A DNA stretch of 64,000 nt, taken from assembly GCA_015232355.1 (NCBI GenBank), contig JADFZW010000002.1:223130-287129 (forward strand). The letters are read 5' to 3'. Source of the DNA: Oligoflexia bacterium. GTDB taxonomy: Bacteria; Bdellovibrionota; Bacteriovoracia; Bacteriovoracales; Bacteriovoracaceae. Below the pieces are notes generated by a model, which saw nothing but the letters and a program-made list of their open reading frames with translations, searched no databases and was not told where the DNA came from. The translations under genes and the position numbers were made by a program. Of this stretch, positions 27,052-39,031 are shown in pieces. The stretch's first letter is position 1. Each line of letters opens with the position of its first letter.

Positions 27052-28745
27052 AAGTTAACCCTTAATAGTAGTGTTTTAAATGCATGTAAAAATGCTTTAT
27101 TAAATTTTGGCGAATTTTGTTCCATGTTGGCAATCGCCCTCTCTTTGTTTATTGTTTTGAGAGTGGAACTTAAGCGCATAATATTGTCATAATAGTTTGC
27201 AATCGTAATTAACTGAGCATAGTTGGTGATAAAATTTCTACTCAATCCTTTCGGATATCCAGTTCCATCACAATATTCCTCGTGCTGTAAGACAATCTCT
27301 AGAATATGTTGATTTATCCCTCGAACCTGTTTTAACGTCTCATACCCAAGCTGAGGATGCATTTTTAAGTATTGTTCTGGAATAATTACTGAATCATCAT
27401 CTGTACCCGTATTACTCGTAGTACCTGTAGTAGCACCTGTAATACCCGTAGTCCCTGACCTCTTCATCTCCTCGGCCCAAGCATTAAAATACATTATTGC
27501 CTTACCAATATCGTGAAGTAATCCTCCAATAAATAAAATATTAATACTCTCCTCAGATTCTAAATCAAGCTCATCCATGGCGCGAACTTTTTTATGATTT
27601 TCCGGATCCTCTCGCATCTTCACAACCTCTAAAGTTATGGCGTAACTTAAAGTTGCTACTGCAATGGAATGATTATAGATATTTTGATTATCACTCTTTA
27701 AAACACCTATAATGGCCCTTAATGAGTCCTTTTCTCCTTTGACGAAAGATTGAAAATGTTTTTGAGCAATAATTAATGGTTCTAAATTTTCTTTAGTAGG
27801 ATTGGTAATAATACTTTGAACTCGCTGATTAAGGTAATTTGATAACACCTCTGTCTTCTCTTGCAACTCAATCTGATTATCGGCAATGAATTTATGAAAC
27901 TTTTTATCCAGATATTTTTGATATCTTAATTCATCCCTGTCTTCAATAAACAACTGAGTAATTTTCATATTTCTTAATCTAGAAATATCACTCGTATTTA
28001 CCATGTATCCATTTTTATAGAGCGGGGAAAAATCATCAACATAAACATTGAACGGAATTATCTCCTGAGGAATTAGCGTAGAAGATCTTATAGGCAAATA
28101 CATTTTATGTTTAATGGTTAAGACATCAGATTTTTTAGCATATAAAAATCTCACTCCCTTGAGTGCTAATTTATCTAGACGTTTATTATCTACAAAATCC
28201 TCTCCATGAAATATCTTTATTCTCTTCTCTGCGTTTAAGGAAATAAAAAGATCGAATGGATAAGCATGCTCATCTTGCAAGTATGCTAACCTAACAGGAA
28301 CCATATCACCCTTGTCTTCATCATCATACTGAAAGGTCTCCCAAACTCCTTCTATCAGAGCAATGAAATCACTCATGTGAAGTGGTTTAGAGAGAATTTT
28401 TTCTCCTGCTTTAAAGCTATTTCTCGCCTGAATACACCTTAACTCGTCTTCAGCAATAAGAATTACTTTTATTTTAATCCCCATTGCATATACTTTTTCA
28501 AGTAACTCCTCGGCCGCCATATCAATTAATTTTAAATCTGCAATTAAAAAATCAAATTGTCTCTTTTGCTGGTTAATTACATTTTGAAAACCACTTAAGG
28601 CCAATTGCCCGGAGGGAAATTTGGAAACAAAAGAGTGAGGAATCAGCTTTACAATTTTGTCTTTGAGAGAGCTGTCGTAGTGGCCATTAACGCTTAAATC
28701 ATCTTCTATTAGAAGAATGGAGTGTTTAATTTTATTGGTGTTCAT
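27048..28745 (-). CDS. Response regulator with HD-GYP (cyclic-di-GMP phosphodiesterase) domain
   Basis: The N-terminal receiver domain shows HSILLIEDD, the phospho-acceptor region FLIADLKL and the conserved Lys in LSKPLH. A middle region of about 200 residues is unassigned. The C-terminal HD-GYP domain has HDIGK and the HEEYCDGTGYPKGL signature, so hydrolysis of cyclic di-GMP is expected. A Thr/Gly repeat insert (TGTTGATTGTTSNTG) lies inside the HD domain between HDIGK and the HE motif, so it must loop out to keep activity. It lies 16 bp downstream of the HEAT-repeat gene and overlaps the secreted protein gene after it. Confidence 0.92.
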   Translation of the reverse strand: MNTNKIKHSILLIEDDLSVNGHYDSSLKDKIVKLIPHSFVSKFPSGQLALSGFQNVINQQKRQFDFLIADLKLIDMAAEELLEKVYAMGIKIKVILIAEDELRCIQARNSFKAGEKILSKPLHMSDFIALIEGVWETFQYDDEDKGDMVPVRLAYLQDEHAYPFDLFISLNAEKRIKIFHGEDFVDNKRLDKLALKGVRFLYAKKSDVLTIKHKMYLPIRSSTLIPQEIIPFNVYVDDFSPLYKNGYMVNTSDISRLRNMKITQLFIEDRDELRYQKYLDKKFHKFIADNQIELQEKTEVLSNYLNQRVQSIITNPTKENLEPLIIAQKHFQSFVKGEKDSLRAIIGVLKSDNQNIYNHSIAVATLSYAITLEVVKMREDPENHKKVRAMDELDLESEESINILFIGGLLHDIGKAIMYFNAWAEEMKRSGTTGITGATTGTTSNTGTDDDSVIIPEQYLKMHPQLGYETLKQVRGINQHILEIVLQHEEYCDGTGYPKGLSRNFITNYAQLITIANYYDNIMRLSSTLKTINKERAIANMEQNSPKFNKAFLHAFKTLLLRVNL

Positions 28746-28761
28746 ACTAAAAGAGGATAAC

Positions 28762-30810
<2,049 letters not shown>

Positions 30811-30833
30811 AATTTTAATCTTACTATTAATTC

Positions 30834-33800
30834 TTATTCTTGTTTATCTAAATCCTCATCTTCTTCTGCTTCAATATTTAACATCGCATCTTGAACAGAC
30901 ATAAATGCTAACTGCGCACCAGACTTCCAAAGATTATTTCTGGTTCTAACTCCATTCCAAGAAAAGAGTGTTGCTTCAAGATCTCCTGCTGGCCAAGGTA
31001 ACTCTACATATCCTGAAACTCTTCCAGAGAGTGTTCCTAAAACTAAATCAAGTGAGCCATTCAAAGAGTAGTAGTTGCGATCCCAAGTAGTACTAAAACT
31101 CAAAGGAAGTTCAACATGAATTAAGTTAAGTGAACCCTTCACTCCAATCTCTGCGATGCCTATCGAAAGTCCGGCCGTAACAAAAGCATCAACTCCAGCT
31201 TGTGGTGAAATAATCGACTGTGCTCCCTCTACTGCCGAATAGATATCTGTAGAGTTTTGTTTTACTCTACTAGTACCGTCAACATTTCCAACTAAATTAA
31301 GCGCTAACTCTGCTGAAGCTACACCATAAGCATCTATTACAATATTAGCAAAACCTAATACAGGAATCACGAAATAAACGTGTGGTGATTCTTTAGATGC
31401 CTCAATACCGTTATTTGTTACATAAGAAAATGTTCCAGTACCATCGGCGGGTAAACTATCAGTCCAAATATTATTATCACCTAAAACCATTCCTGTTCTG
31501 GTTGGATGAATTCTATCATTTCCTTGAGTCTCAATTCCATAAGAGATATCTGCAATTGAAATGCTCTCACCTAAAATTTTAACATCTGCTTTCATTCCAC
31601 TCTTCATCGCTACTTGATTTGATTTTACATTATTTAAATCATCAAATCTTGTATACATTTCACCATATAAAGTTGCACTTCCTCCGAAGAAACTATCGCC
31701 AACGCTTGGACTTGTAGATCTTCTGGTTCCTAATACTTTACCTTTTTCGTCATGTTGAAAAATCATACTTCGAGCTAAACGCTTATCCTTTTCAATTTGC
31801 TCTTTAGCTTTTTTCCATAGGGTGACGTAAGCATCAAATTTGCTGGTTGATTTGGTTAAGTTTTCAATCCACTTACCATCAATGCAAGAATCAAATCCAC
31901 TTAGTGAACCACCGGCCGAGGCACCACAAAAGTTAGTTCCTATAGCAAATCTTCCAATCTTGTTTGCTTTAAATTTTGAAGTGGTAGTGTTACGACAGAA
32001 ACGATAATCATCTGCTTGAATTTTAGCAAAGCCATTTCTCATCACTCTAGCAAACATTCTTGGAGACCAGTTACATTTTGGAACATGAAATGGATATAGT
32101 CCACCAGGTCTGATATCTCGAGGGAAACATCCTTCTTTCTCTGCACGAGATAGAATACTATCCAAAGAAGCATCAACTTCTTTCAAGCGATCAAGAATAG
32201 GTTTCGCATCTGCCGCCATCTTTTTTACATTGTTTAAACTATAGTAACATTGATTCGACAAATGATACGGACCATCTTTTGCGAAAGTAAGAAATACTAC
32301 TTGAGGCACTCCTACCATTTTAAAATTGCTGAAATACCAATAGGGCATTTGGGTTGAATAAATATGATCGGAACCACTACTGTAACTCATAACAGTTGTA
32401 GTTCCAGACGTTCCTGGAATAGAGGGCATTGAAGGCATCGAAGGCATCGAAATTCTCGACATACGACCAACGTTCATACCAATTAACTTATTAAACATCG
32501 GAACTTTTGAAATCGGTGTATTCGCACCAATTACTTTATCTTTTTCATTTATGGCCACAACCTCAGCAGTTATTAGTTTATCCAATATAGAAAAGTCAAA
32601 ATTTGAAGGTAACTTATTTCTATCTATTTTATGTTTGTTGCCAGTGAAAAGATTGAAATCGATTGGTTTTGTAATTCCTCGAGCTGGATCTTCAAAAAAA
32701 TCTATCGGATCTCCTTTATCAGGAAGATGCAAGCGACTCTTCTCATCGTATGCTACAGGTACTTCTCCTTTCTCCCATACAGGCACATAACATTTTACAT
32801 ACGGTTGGAAAGCAACAAATAACTGATCAGAGATGCTGGCACGTACTTTAAGAAGATCTTCAAACCTGTCTTGCAATCTATCCATTTCATCTAAAAATTC
32901 ATCTGCTTGACCCTTCAATCTCTCCGCCATTTGAAAGTGCCATTTTAAAGTATGCAATTCATAACTATGTTTAGTTGGAGGTAGATTTTTATAAGTATAT
33001 GGAGAAAGACCAACAGTAATCACTGCTCCTGGATTTACTGCTGCCAATTTTTTATTATCGAGAATATCATAGAAGCGATTTGGTGGTACGTTTAAAACAT
33101 CATTTGAATCATCATCATCTTGACCTAAACTAATCATATAATCTTCTACTTTCCACGCCATCTCATCAAAACTTAGAGATTTAGAACCATCTCTAGCATG
33201 AAAAATTCCATTCTCACTTTCACTCTCATTTCGCTTATGTTTAAAAAGTTCTACAACTTCACGAAAATCCTCTTTGGCCATCGCTTGTTTATCAAGATTA
33301 TTGTACTCATGATTACGTTCATAAGCATACTCCTGACAACTTTCAACTACATTGCCATTTTTTTCCCAGTTTAAATGAATAAGCAAGCTAGGATCAATTA
33401 ATAATATATTTGTAAACCCTAATAGATCATTACTAAATTTAGCAGCAGAAGCAATATTTATTCCTACTGGAAGACCGATAAATCCTGAAACTGAAGTTCC
33501 TTTATTTTCATGTCTTATAATATTTGGTGTATAAATTGTTCTTCCATTGAGAATGGTTTTCTTTTTCTTAACAAAACCATTATAAGTATCGGGACCTAAC
33601 GGTTTGTAAGCAATTGGGCCAACTTTTTGGGAGGAAAGGGTTGGAGCATTTGGATCACCATCTGATTTAACCGCATAGGTAGATTCAAAATATGCATTTG
33701 GTTTAAGACCATTTTTAATTTTCAATTTACCATCTTTAACCATCTTATCTTTTTCATTCTTAAAAGCTTCCGCACATTGATTCTTCCCACCAGTAGATGT

Positions 33801-34070
33801 TTTATTTAATGAATCGTAATAACCCTTATCATTTTTACACTTATTAATATCTATTAGATTAGGAATGATGTTTGGAATATGAGGTCTGATGACTACTGGA
33901 TTAGTTATCACAGGACGGGTTACAACAGGAGGAGTTACAATAGGACGAGTTATAATAGGACGAATTGGATTTCGGTTATCTGCCAATGCTATATCAAACA
34001 ACATAGCAGAGAAGAAAAAAGATAGGATAAAAAATAATTTAAATTTAAAGTTAAAGTTGATGGTTTCCAT
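30834..34070 (-). CDS. Large secreted protein, unknown function
   Basis: A 1078-residue exported protein. The start at 34070 has GGAG 9 bases before it; a longer frame to 34217 adds an unlikely N-terminus. A signal peptide (residues 9-30, ending IALA) is followed by an RPIVTPPVVTRPV repeat linker. A central cysteine-containing helical region follows (coil-like around 400-440, Cys-rich around 620-750). The C-terminal 300 residues are beta-rich and end in glycine- and tryptophan-containing strands (GTLSGRVSGYVELPWPAGDL). I do not recognise a family. Placed directly upstream of the vitellogenin-N-like gene in one transcript, it may be its partner or cargo shell; that is inferred. Confidence 0.8.
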   Translation of the reverse strand: METINFNFKFKLFFILSFFFSAMLFDIALADNRNPIRPIITRPIVTPPVVTRPVITNPVVIRPHIPNIIPNLIDINKCKNDKGYYDSLNKTSTGGKNQCAEAFKNEKDKMVKDGKLKIKNGLKPNAYFESTYAVKSDGDPNAPTLSSQKVGPIAYKPLGPDTYNGFVKKKKTILNGRTIYTPNIIRHENKGTSVSGFIGLPVGINIASAAKFSNDLLGFTNILLIDPSLLIHLNWEKNGNVVESCQEYAYERNHEYNNLDKQAMAKEDFREVVELFKHKRNESESENGIFHARDGSKSLSFDEMAWKVEDYMISLGQDDDDSNDVLNVPPNRFYDILDNKKLAAVNPGAVITVGLSPYTYKNLPPTKHSYELHTLKWHFQMAERLKGQADEFLDEMDRLQDRFEDLLKVRASISDQLFVAFQPYVKCYVPVWEKGEVPVAYDEKSRLHLPDKGDPIDFFEDPARGITKPIDFNLFTGNKHKIDRNKLPSNFDFSILDKLITAEVVAINEKDKVIGANTPISKVPMFNKLIGMNVGRMSRISMPSMPSMPSIPGTSGTTTVMSYSSGSDHIYSTQMPYWYFSNFKMVGVPQVVFLTFAKDGPYHLSNQCYYSLNNVKKMAADAKPILDRLKEVDASLDSILSRAEKEGCFPRDIRPGGLYPFHVPKCNWSPRMFARVMRNGFAKIQADDYRFCRNTTTSKFKANKIGRFAIGTNFCGASAGGSLSGFDSCIDGKWIENLTKSTSKFDAYVTLWKKAKEQIEKDKRLARSMIFQHDEKGKVLGTRRSTSPSVGDSFFGGSATLYGEMYTRFDDLNNVKSNQVAMKSGMKADVKILGESISIADISYGIETQGNDRIHPTRTGMVLGDNNIWTDSLPADGTGTFSYVTNNGIEASKESPHVYFVIPVLGFANIVIDAYGVASAELALNLVGNVDGTSRVKQNSTDIYSAVEGAQSIISPQAGVDAFVTAGLSIGIAEIGVKGSLNLIHVELPLSFSTTWDRNYYSLNGSLDLVLGTLSGRVSGYVELPWPAGDLEATLFSWNGVRTRNNLWKSGAQLAFMSVQDAMLNIEAEEDEDLDKQE

Positions 34071-34312
34071 AAAAGATTGCTCCAGAGATGATTTACTATT
34101 TTTGTTAGTTATCCACGAGAAAGTGTGGACAAACAACGAGGAACATTCGTATAGCACACATCGCGTACTCTGACAATCGAATACTTCATTCAACTCATAA
34201 ATATTTTCCATCAACATATAAACTTTACAACACCTCTTCTGCTAATTATCTATTAGAATAAATATATATGGCCACTACGATGTCTGTAACAAAAATAACT
34301 GAGGAGAATTTA

Positions 34313-35659
34313 ATGTTCATGAAAAAAATTTTAAACTTTTATAGAGCAGGGACTGCTGCTCCTATAATTGAAGACCAATCACTTATAAAAAAACTCTACT
34401 TTCGTTATCGTTGGTCAGTATTTTTAAGTATCACACTTGGATATGGTATTTACTATGTAGGCCGCCTAGTTCTTTCTGTTGCTAAAAAACCAATGCTCGA
34501 TGCAGGCGTAATGGATGTTAAGCAAATGGGATTGATGGGATCAGTGATGCTTTTAGTTTATGGTTTTGGAAAATTCTCCAATGGATTTTTGGCCGATCGT
34601 TGTAATATGAAAAGATTTTTACCGACAGGGCTTCTCTTAAGCGCCCTTCTTAATCTGGCCATTGGATTTAATTCTCTATTCTGGGTTTTCCTAGTACTTT
34701 GGGGATTAAATGGATGGTTTCAATCGATGGGGGCGGCACCCAGTATCGTTTCCCTCTCGCAATGGTTTAGTAATCGCGAACGCGGAACGTACTATGGAAT
34801 ATGGTATGTAAGTCACAACATTGGAGAGGCCATTACTTTCGTGATCACTGCCTTTTTAATCAGCAGTTTTGGTTGGCAATATGGGTTTTGGGGATCAGGA
34901 ATGATATGTCTCATCTCTGCTGTAGTAATGTATATATTTATGAAAGATCGTCCAGAGACTTTAGGTCTTCCTAACGTTGCCGACTATAAAAATGATCACG
35001 TGGAAGTAGCGGTAAAAAAACTCACCACCAAAGAAGCTCAGTTGGAAGTTTTAAAAAATCCCGCCATCTGGATTTTAGGTTTAGCATCGGCATTCATGTA
35101 TGTTTCCAGATATGCTGTTAACAATTGGGCGGTACTCTTCTTACAAGAAGAAAAACATTATTCCTTAATCACAGCTGGCTCGATTATTTCATCCTCTCCC
35201 ATTACTGGAATCATTGGTTCCATTTCTTGCGGTTTTATCTCTGACAGATATTTTCGTTCAAGAAGAAATGTTCCTAATTTAATTTTTAGTTTGATGGTAA
35301 TTATTTCCTTAATTGTTTTTTACTACACTCCAGAGGGACATCCATGGATTGATACTATTGCTATGGGAGTTTTTGGAATGGGAATTAGTGCTACTGTAAC
35401 TTTTTTGGGAGGATTGATGGCCGTTGATATCTCCTCTAAGCAAGCAACTGGAGCAGCAATGGGAATGATCGGAGCATTTAGTTACATAGGGGCCGCAGCT
35501 CAAGATACTATAAGCGGATATCTTCTTCATGCTAATAAAATAGTTGTAGATGGAAAAACTACTTATGATTTTCATACTGCAATTTTATTCTGGATTGGTG
35601 CTTCGGTGGTCGCCACTTTACTGGCCCTAACAGTGTGGAATGCTCGGGCCAAGGATTAA
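34313..35659 (+). CDS. MFS organophosphate:phosphate antiporter (GlpT/UhpT/PgtP type)
   Basis: A 448-residue, 12-helix inner-membrane transporter. The signature SITLGYGIYYVGRLVLSVAKK, the FGKFSNGFLADRCNMKRFLP loop and GLNGWFQSMGAAP match the organophosphate antiporter family, which exchanges sugar phosphates or glycerol-3-phosphate for phosphate. The exact substrate is not determined. GAGGAG at 34301-34306 picks ATG 34313 over the in-frame ATG at 34268. Importing phosphorylated host metabolites would suit a predator, but this is inference. Its stop overlaps that of lgt. Confidence 0.92.
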   Translation: MFMKKILNFYRAGTAAPIIEDQSLIKKLYFRYRWSVFLSITLGYGIYYVGRLVLSVAKKPMLDAGVMDVKQMGLMGSVMLLVYGFGKFSNGFLADRCNMKRFLPTGLLLSALLNLAIGFNSLFWVFLVLWGLNGWFQSMGAAPSIVSLSQWFSNRERGTYYGIWYVSHNIGEAITFVITAFLISSFGWQYGFWGSGMICLISAVVMYIFMKDRPETLGLPNVADYKNDHVEVAVKKLTTKEAQLEVLKNPAIWILGLASAFMYVSRYAVNNWAVLFLQEEKHYSLITAGSIISSSPITGIIGSISCGFISDRYFRSRRNVPNLIFSLMVIISLIVFYYTPEGHPWIDTIAMGVFGMGISATVTFLGGLMAVDISSKQATGAAMGMIGAFSYIGAAAQDTISGYLLHANKIVVDGKTTYDFHTAILFWIGASVVATLLALTVWNARAKD

Positions 35660-36450
35660 TAAATTGAAATTTTTCTCTTTAAATTAATAATTAAAAAAGT
35701 TATCCCCAACATAATCATCAGCGTACAAAGTATCTGTCCCATAGTAGTTGTGCCCCAAAAATAGTAACCAAGTTGCACATCTGGCTCTCTGAAAAATTCC
35801 ATTACAAAGCGAACACACCCATATCCCATGACAAAAATGCCAGTCAAAACTCCCTGATACTTAACTTTCTTTCTTATAAACCATAGCAGGCAACAAAGGA
35901 TTATTCCCTCTCCAATTGCTTCATATAATTGCGATGGATGACGTGGATATGGGCCTCCATATTGAAAAATCATTCCCCATGGTACATCTGTTATTCGACC
36001 ATACAACTCTCCATTGATGAAATTGCCTATCCTAACAAAAAATATTCCAGGAGTTGAACATAAAACAATACCATCAGCAATACTAAAAAAGGGAACATTG
36101 TATTTATAGTGATAAATCAAACTGACAACTACAAAACCTAAAAATCCTCCATGAAAACTAAGTCCACCCTTCCATACTGAGAATATCTCCATTAAATTTC
36201 CAGAGTAATAATCCCAATTATAAACAAAAACAAAGAGTATTCTCGCTCCTAAAAACATTGCGATGATGGTATGAAAAACGAACATATCCACTCGCTCAGG
36301 TGCCATCTTGACATAATTTTCTTTACAAAGTTTTAATAAGAGTCTGCTTCCTATTAAAAATGCAAAGACATACATCAGTCCATACCAACGAACTTGAAGT
36401 GGGCCCATAGAGAAGATAACGGGATCAAAATTGACTGACAGTGGTTGCAT
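35656..36450 (-). CDS. lgt: Prolipoprotein diacylglyceryl transferase
   Basis: Lgt attaches diacylglycerol to the lipobox cysteine in the inner membrane, the first lipoprotein-maturation step. The signature RIGNFINGELYGRITDVPWG and the later HPSQLYEA motif are intact, with about seven membrane segments over 264 residues. Several predicted lipoproteins in this window would be its substrates. ATG 36450 follows an AGAAG purine run. The 3' end overlaps the transporter gene by 4 bp, tail to tail. Confidence 0.96.
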   Translation of the reverse strand: MQPLSVNFDPVIFSMGPLQVRWYGLMYVFAFLIGSRLLLKLCKENYVKMAPERVDMFVFHTIIAMFLGARILFVFVYNWDYYSGNLMEIFSVWKGGLSFHGGFLGFVVVSLIYHYKYNVPFFSIADGIVLCSTPGIFFVRIGNFINGELYGRITDVPWGMIFQYGGPYPRHPSQLYEAIGEGIILCCLLWFIRKKVKYQGVLTGIFVMGYGCVRFVMEFFREPDVQLGYYFWGTTTMGQILCTLMIMLGITFLIINLKRKISIY

Positions 36451-36471
36451 AAAAACTTCTTTTTTTATTTT

Positions 36472-36502
36472 TATAGTTATTATAGTTATTATAGTTATTA
36501 TA
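36472..36502. repeat. 9-bp tandem repeat near the lgt start
   Basis: The unit TATAGTTAT occurs three times plus TATAA. It lies just upstream of lgt on its promoter side. Confidence 0.85.
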
Positions 36503-36653
36503 ATTTTTATTTTTTAATGTTACTCAGTTATCTTTGATTGGTCAAATTAGTGATAAATATTAAATCTACCAGAACCTGTAATCAAAAATTTTTTATTGCG
36601 ATCGTTAGAATCATAATATCCTTTTTATTTATGTTATATTACTAGATTATTAT

Positions 36654-36697
36654 ATCGTAAAATGATGGTCGACCCTCATTTTACGATCGTGAAATGA
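36654..36697. promoter_or_regulatory. Long palindrome with extra half-site, possible operator of trpB
   Basis: ATCGTAAAATGA (36654-36665) and TCATTTTACGAT (36676-36687) are perfect 12-bp inverted arms. The centre contains the 8-bp palindrome GGTCGACC, so the whole 34 bp is a palindrome with one mismatched pair. A third copy, ATCGTGAAATGA (36686-36697), overlaps the right arm by 2 bases with one change. Repeated half-sites in alternating orientation suggest a DNA-binding site, though a cruciform or transcript hairpin is also possible. It lies about 180 bp before trpB. Confidence 0.75.
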
Positions 36698-36875
36698 TGC
36701 CCATACCGCAAATTACGACCTGAAAAATCTGCAAAGATATTAATTGAATAATTTAGTCAAAATTTCATTCAAAAATAAACCATTAAAAACATTAAATAAT
36801 AATCAGAAAAATATCGATAAATATTAATAGCAATAATAGCAATCTATTAATAAAAAACAGAAATGGGAGATAAAG

Positions 36876-38096
36876 ATGATCAAAAATCAAAACGGACTGT
36901 TTGGACAATTTGGCGGATCTTACGTTCCAGATTTTTTACAAACACCTTTAAAAGAATTAGAGGAAAGCTTTTTTAAATATATTGATGATCCTGATTTTCA
37001 AAGAGAGTTACAATATTATTTTAAAGAATATGTAGGAAGAGAAAATCCACTCTACTATGCTAAAAATCTTAGCTCCTCTGTTGAAAGTACAAGTACAAGC
37101 AGTGGAAGTGGTGGAGCAAAGATTTATCTTAAGAGAGAGGATTTAAATCATACTGGTGCTCATAAGATTAACAATGCTATCGGGCAAGCACTGCTCGCAA
37201 AGAGAATGGGAAAGAAAAGAGTAATCGCGGAGACTGGTGCTGGTCAACATGGAGTGGCCACCGCAACTGCCTGCGCTCTCTTTGGTCTTGAGTGTATCAT
37301 CTACATGGGAGCAATCGATACCAAGAGACAAGAATTAAATGTATTCAGAATGGAACTATTAGGTGCAAAAGTAATTCCCGTCAACACAGGAACCGCCACT
37401 TTAAAAGATGCCGTTGATGAAGCACTAAATGATTATGCAAAAAATTATAGCAACACTTTTTACCTCTTAGGATCAGCAGTTGGGCCACATCCCTATCCTG
37501 TTATGGTGAGAGAATTTCAAAGTGTTATAGGAAGAGAGGCCAGACAACAAATACTATCAATTGAAGGTCGCCTCCCTGATTATTTATTAGCAGCAGTGGG
37601 TGGAGGTAGTAATGCCATCGGATTGTTTCATCCATTTGTTGATGACGAGAGTGTAAAAATAATTGGTGTTGAACCAGGGGGAAAAAGCGATAAAGAGGGT
37701 GATCACGCTGCCTCTCTATGCAAAGGAGAGGTTGGAATCATCCATGGATTTAAATGCTATACTCTTCAAAATGCAAATGGAGAACCTTCTCCAGTACATT
37801 CAATCGCTGCTGGTCTTGCATATCCTGGAGTAGGTCCAGAACACAGTTACTACAAAGATATTGGTCGCGCTGAATACGTTAGTGTAAGCGATCAAGATGC
37901 TCTCAAAGCATTTTCTCTACTCTCAAAAACTGAAGGAATAATTCCCGCTCTAGAAAGCGCTCATGCTGTTGCATACGCAATAACTTTGGCGAAAACTTTG
38001 CCTAAAGATAAAATTATTATTATCAATCTCTCTGGTCGCGGTGATAAAGATGTTCAGCAAGTAGAGGAGATGCTAAGAGATACAAAAAAAATCTAA
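36876..38096 (+). CDS. trpB: Tryptophan synthase beta chain
   Basis: TrpB joins indole and serine using pyridoxal phosphate. The PLP lysine is Lys97 in [19 protein letters not shown], with [13 protein letters not shown] and the GGGSNAIG phosphate loop. It is the TrpB1-type length (406 residues), with a Ser/Thr/Gly insertion at about 66-80 between two N-terminal strands. No trpA or other trp gene is next to it, which is unusual because trpB and trpA are normally adjacent. GGGAG precedes the ATG. Confidence 0.96.
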   Translation: MIKNQNGLFGQFGGSYVPDFLQTPLKELEESFFKYIDDPDFQRELQYYFKEYVGRENPLYYAKNLSSSVESTSTSSGSGGAKIYLKREDLNHTGAHKINNAIGQALLAKRMGKKRVIAETGAGQHGVATATACALFGLECIIYMGAIDTKRQELNVFRMELLGAKVIPVNTGTATLKDAVDEALNDYAKNYSNTFYLLGSAVGPHPYPVMVREFQSVIGREARQQILSIEGRLPDYLLAAVGGGSNAIGLFHPFVDDESVKIIGVEPGGKSDKEGDHAASLCKGEVGIIHGFKCYTLQNANGEPSPVHSIAAGLAYPGVGPEHSYYKDIGRAEYVSVSDQDALKAFSLLSKTEGIIPALESAHAVAYAITLAKTLPKDKIIIINLSGRGDKDVQQVEEMLRDTKKI

Positions 38097-38130
38097 AAAG
38101 ATCTAAAGAGATCTAAAGAGATCTAAAGAT
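38091..38130. repeat. 10-bp tandem repeat spanning two convergent stop codons
   Basis: The unit ATCTAAAGAG occurs four times (first copy one change, last copy one change). The first TAA is the trpB stop, and the last copy contains the stop of the opposing gene, so repeat growth here has set the spacing of convergent genes. Confidence 0.88.
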
Positions 38131-39031
38131 CCTCTGAAGTACGAACACCCACCGAACCCTTTGCTAACAACCATAAATTTTTTCTCATTAAAGGACCTGG
38201 TCCATGCAGATGCATATAAGTACATCTGGCCAACAAATATCCATATAGCTCTTCAAATGTCATTCGCGCTGAATGTTTACAGAAAGGATCATGACGATAA
38301 ATTTTAATTAATTCTTTTATTTTGATTTTCTCATTTCCTGAAATTATTAATCCATCATCCATCGAAATAAAAACAGATTTACCTTTGGAATCTCTTCTTC
38401 CACTCACCACAATTCCATCATTAACAATTTTGCCCCAAAATCCAATTACACCCGTATGTGAAAGTGCTAATCCCAAAGTACGACTTAAAACACTATTAAT
38501 TGTTTCAAAACCACTTTCTGCTACAAAATTATTATAAACAAGTCCCAAATTCCACTCTACAGAAGTAAAAGAATAAACTAGCAAATTGCCATCATAACTA
38601 TAAAGGAAGTGATCCCCTTTAAAAAAACTTTGCTCTTGAGTTTTATACTTATGACTAGCAACTACAGATCTCGCTCTCGAAGAATGTAATCCATAATTCA
38701 TATTTTTTATTGCAATCACTTTAGGTAAAAATTGAAGAGAAGATCTGTTAGCGTTAATTTGATTAATCTCACCTTCATTTAATTTAGAAAAACTAAGTTC
38801 TTCAATAACTGAAACAAAATCACGATCAAAATCATCAAGATTAATTTTAACAAAAAGCGGTACTCCAGATACTCCCATCACTTGATCTTTTGTCTTCGCA
38901 AACTGATAAATCTCCTCTTTCTCAGATTTTTCCAACAATGCGGCCCTAGTTGCTACAATCTTTTCTCTTTTCCCTCTCATACTTGTTATTGATTTTTGAT
39001 TCTGATTTTGATTTTGATTTTGATTAAACAT
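38123..39031 (-). CDS. Hypothetical protein with NQ-repeat N-terminus
   Basis: I do not recognise this 302-residue protein. It begins with an NQNQNQNQNQ tract from a 6-bp repeat. A basic helical stretch (about 17-40) follows, then a mixed alpha/beta domain without signal peptide or membrane helix. Segments such as GVIGFWGKIVNDGIVVSGRRD and SVFISMDDGLIISGNEKIK look like a beta-rich soluble domain. It is probably cytoplasmic. It converges on trpB and diverges from rplU. Confidence 0.7.
   Translation of the reverse strand: MFNQNQNQNQNQKSITSMRGKREKIVATRAALLEKSEKEEIYQFAKTKDQVMGVSGVPLFVKINLDDFDRDFVSVIEELSFSKLNEGEINQINANRSSLQFLPKVIAIKNMNYGLHSSRARSVVASHKYKTQEQSFFKGDHFLYSYDGNLLVYSFTSVEWNLGLVYNNFVAESGFETINSVLSRTLGLALSHTGVIGFWGKIVNDGIVVSGRRDSKGKSVFISMDDGLIISGNEKIKIKELIKIYRHDPFCKHSARMTFEELYGYLLARCTYMHLHGPGPLMRKNLWLLAKGSVGVRTSEDL

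Larger units (their letters stand above)
36451..36875. other. 425-bp intergenic region with repeats and a palindrome upstream of trpB
   Basis: It holds the lgt promoter side and a 9-bp tandem repeat (TATAGTTAT, 36472-36498). The 34-bp palindrome at 36654-36687 is listed separately, and a related third half-site lies at 36686-36697. The last 150 bp are AT-rich leader. No ORF with tandem Trp codons is visible, so classic trp attenuation is not supported. Confidence 0.7.

Noticed and set aside
36451..36875. Trp attenuator with leader peptide before trpB
   Set aside because: No short ORF with adjacent Trp codons is present, and the palindrome has no T run.
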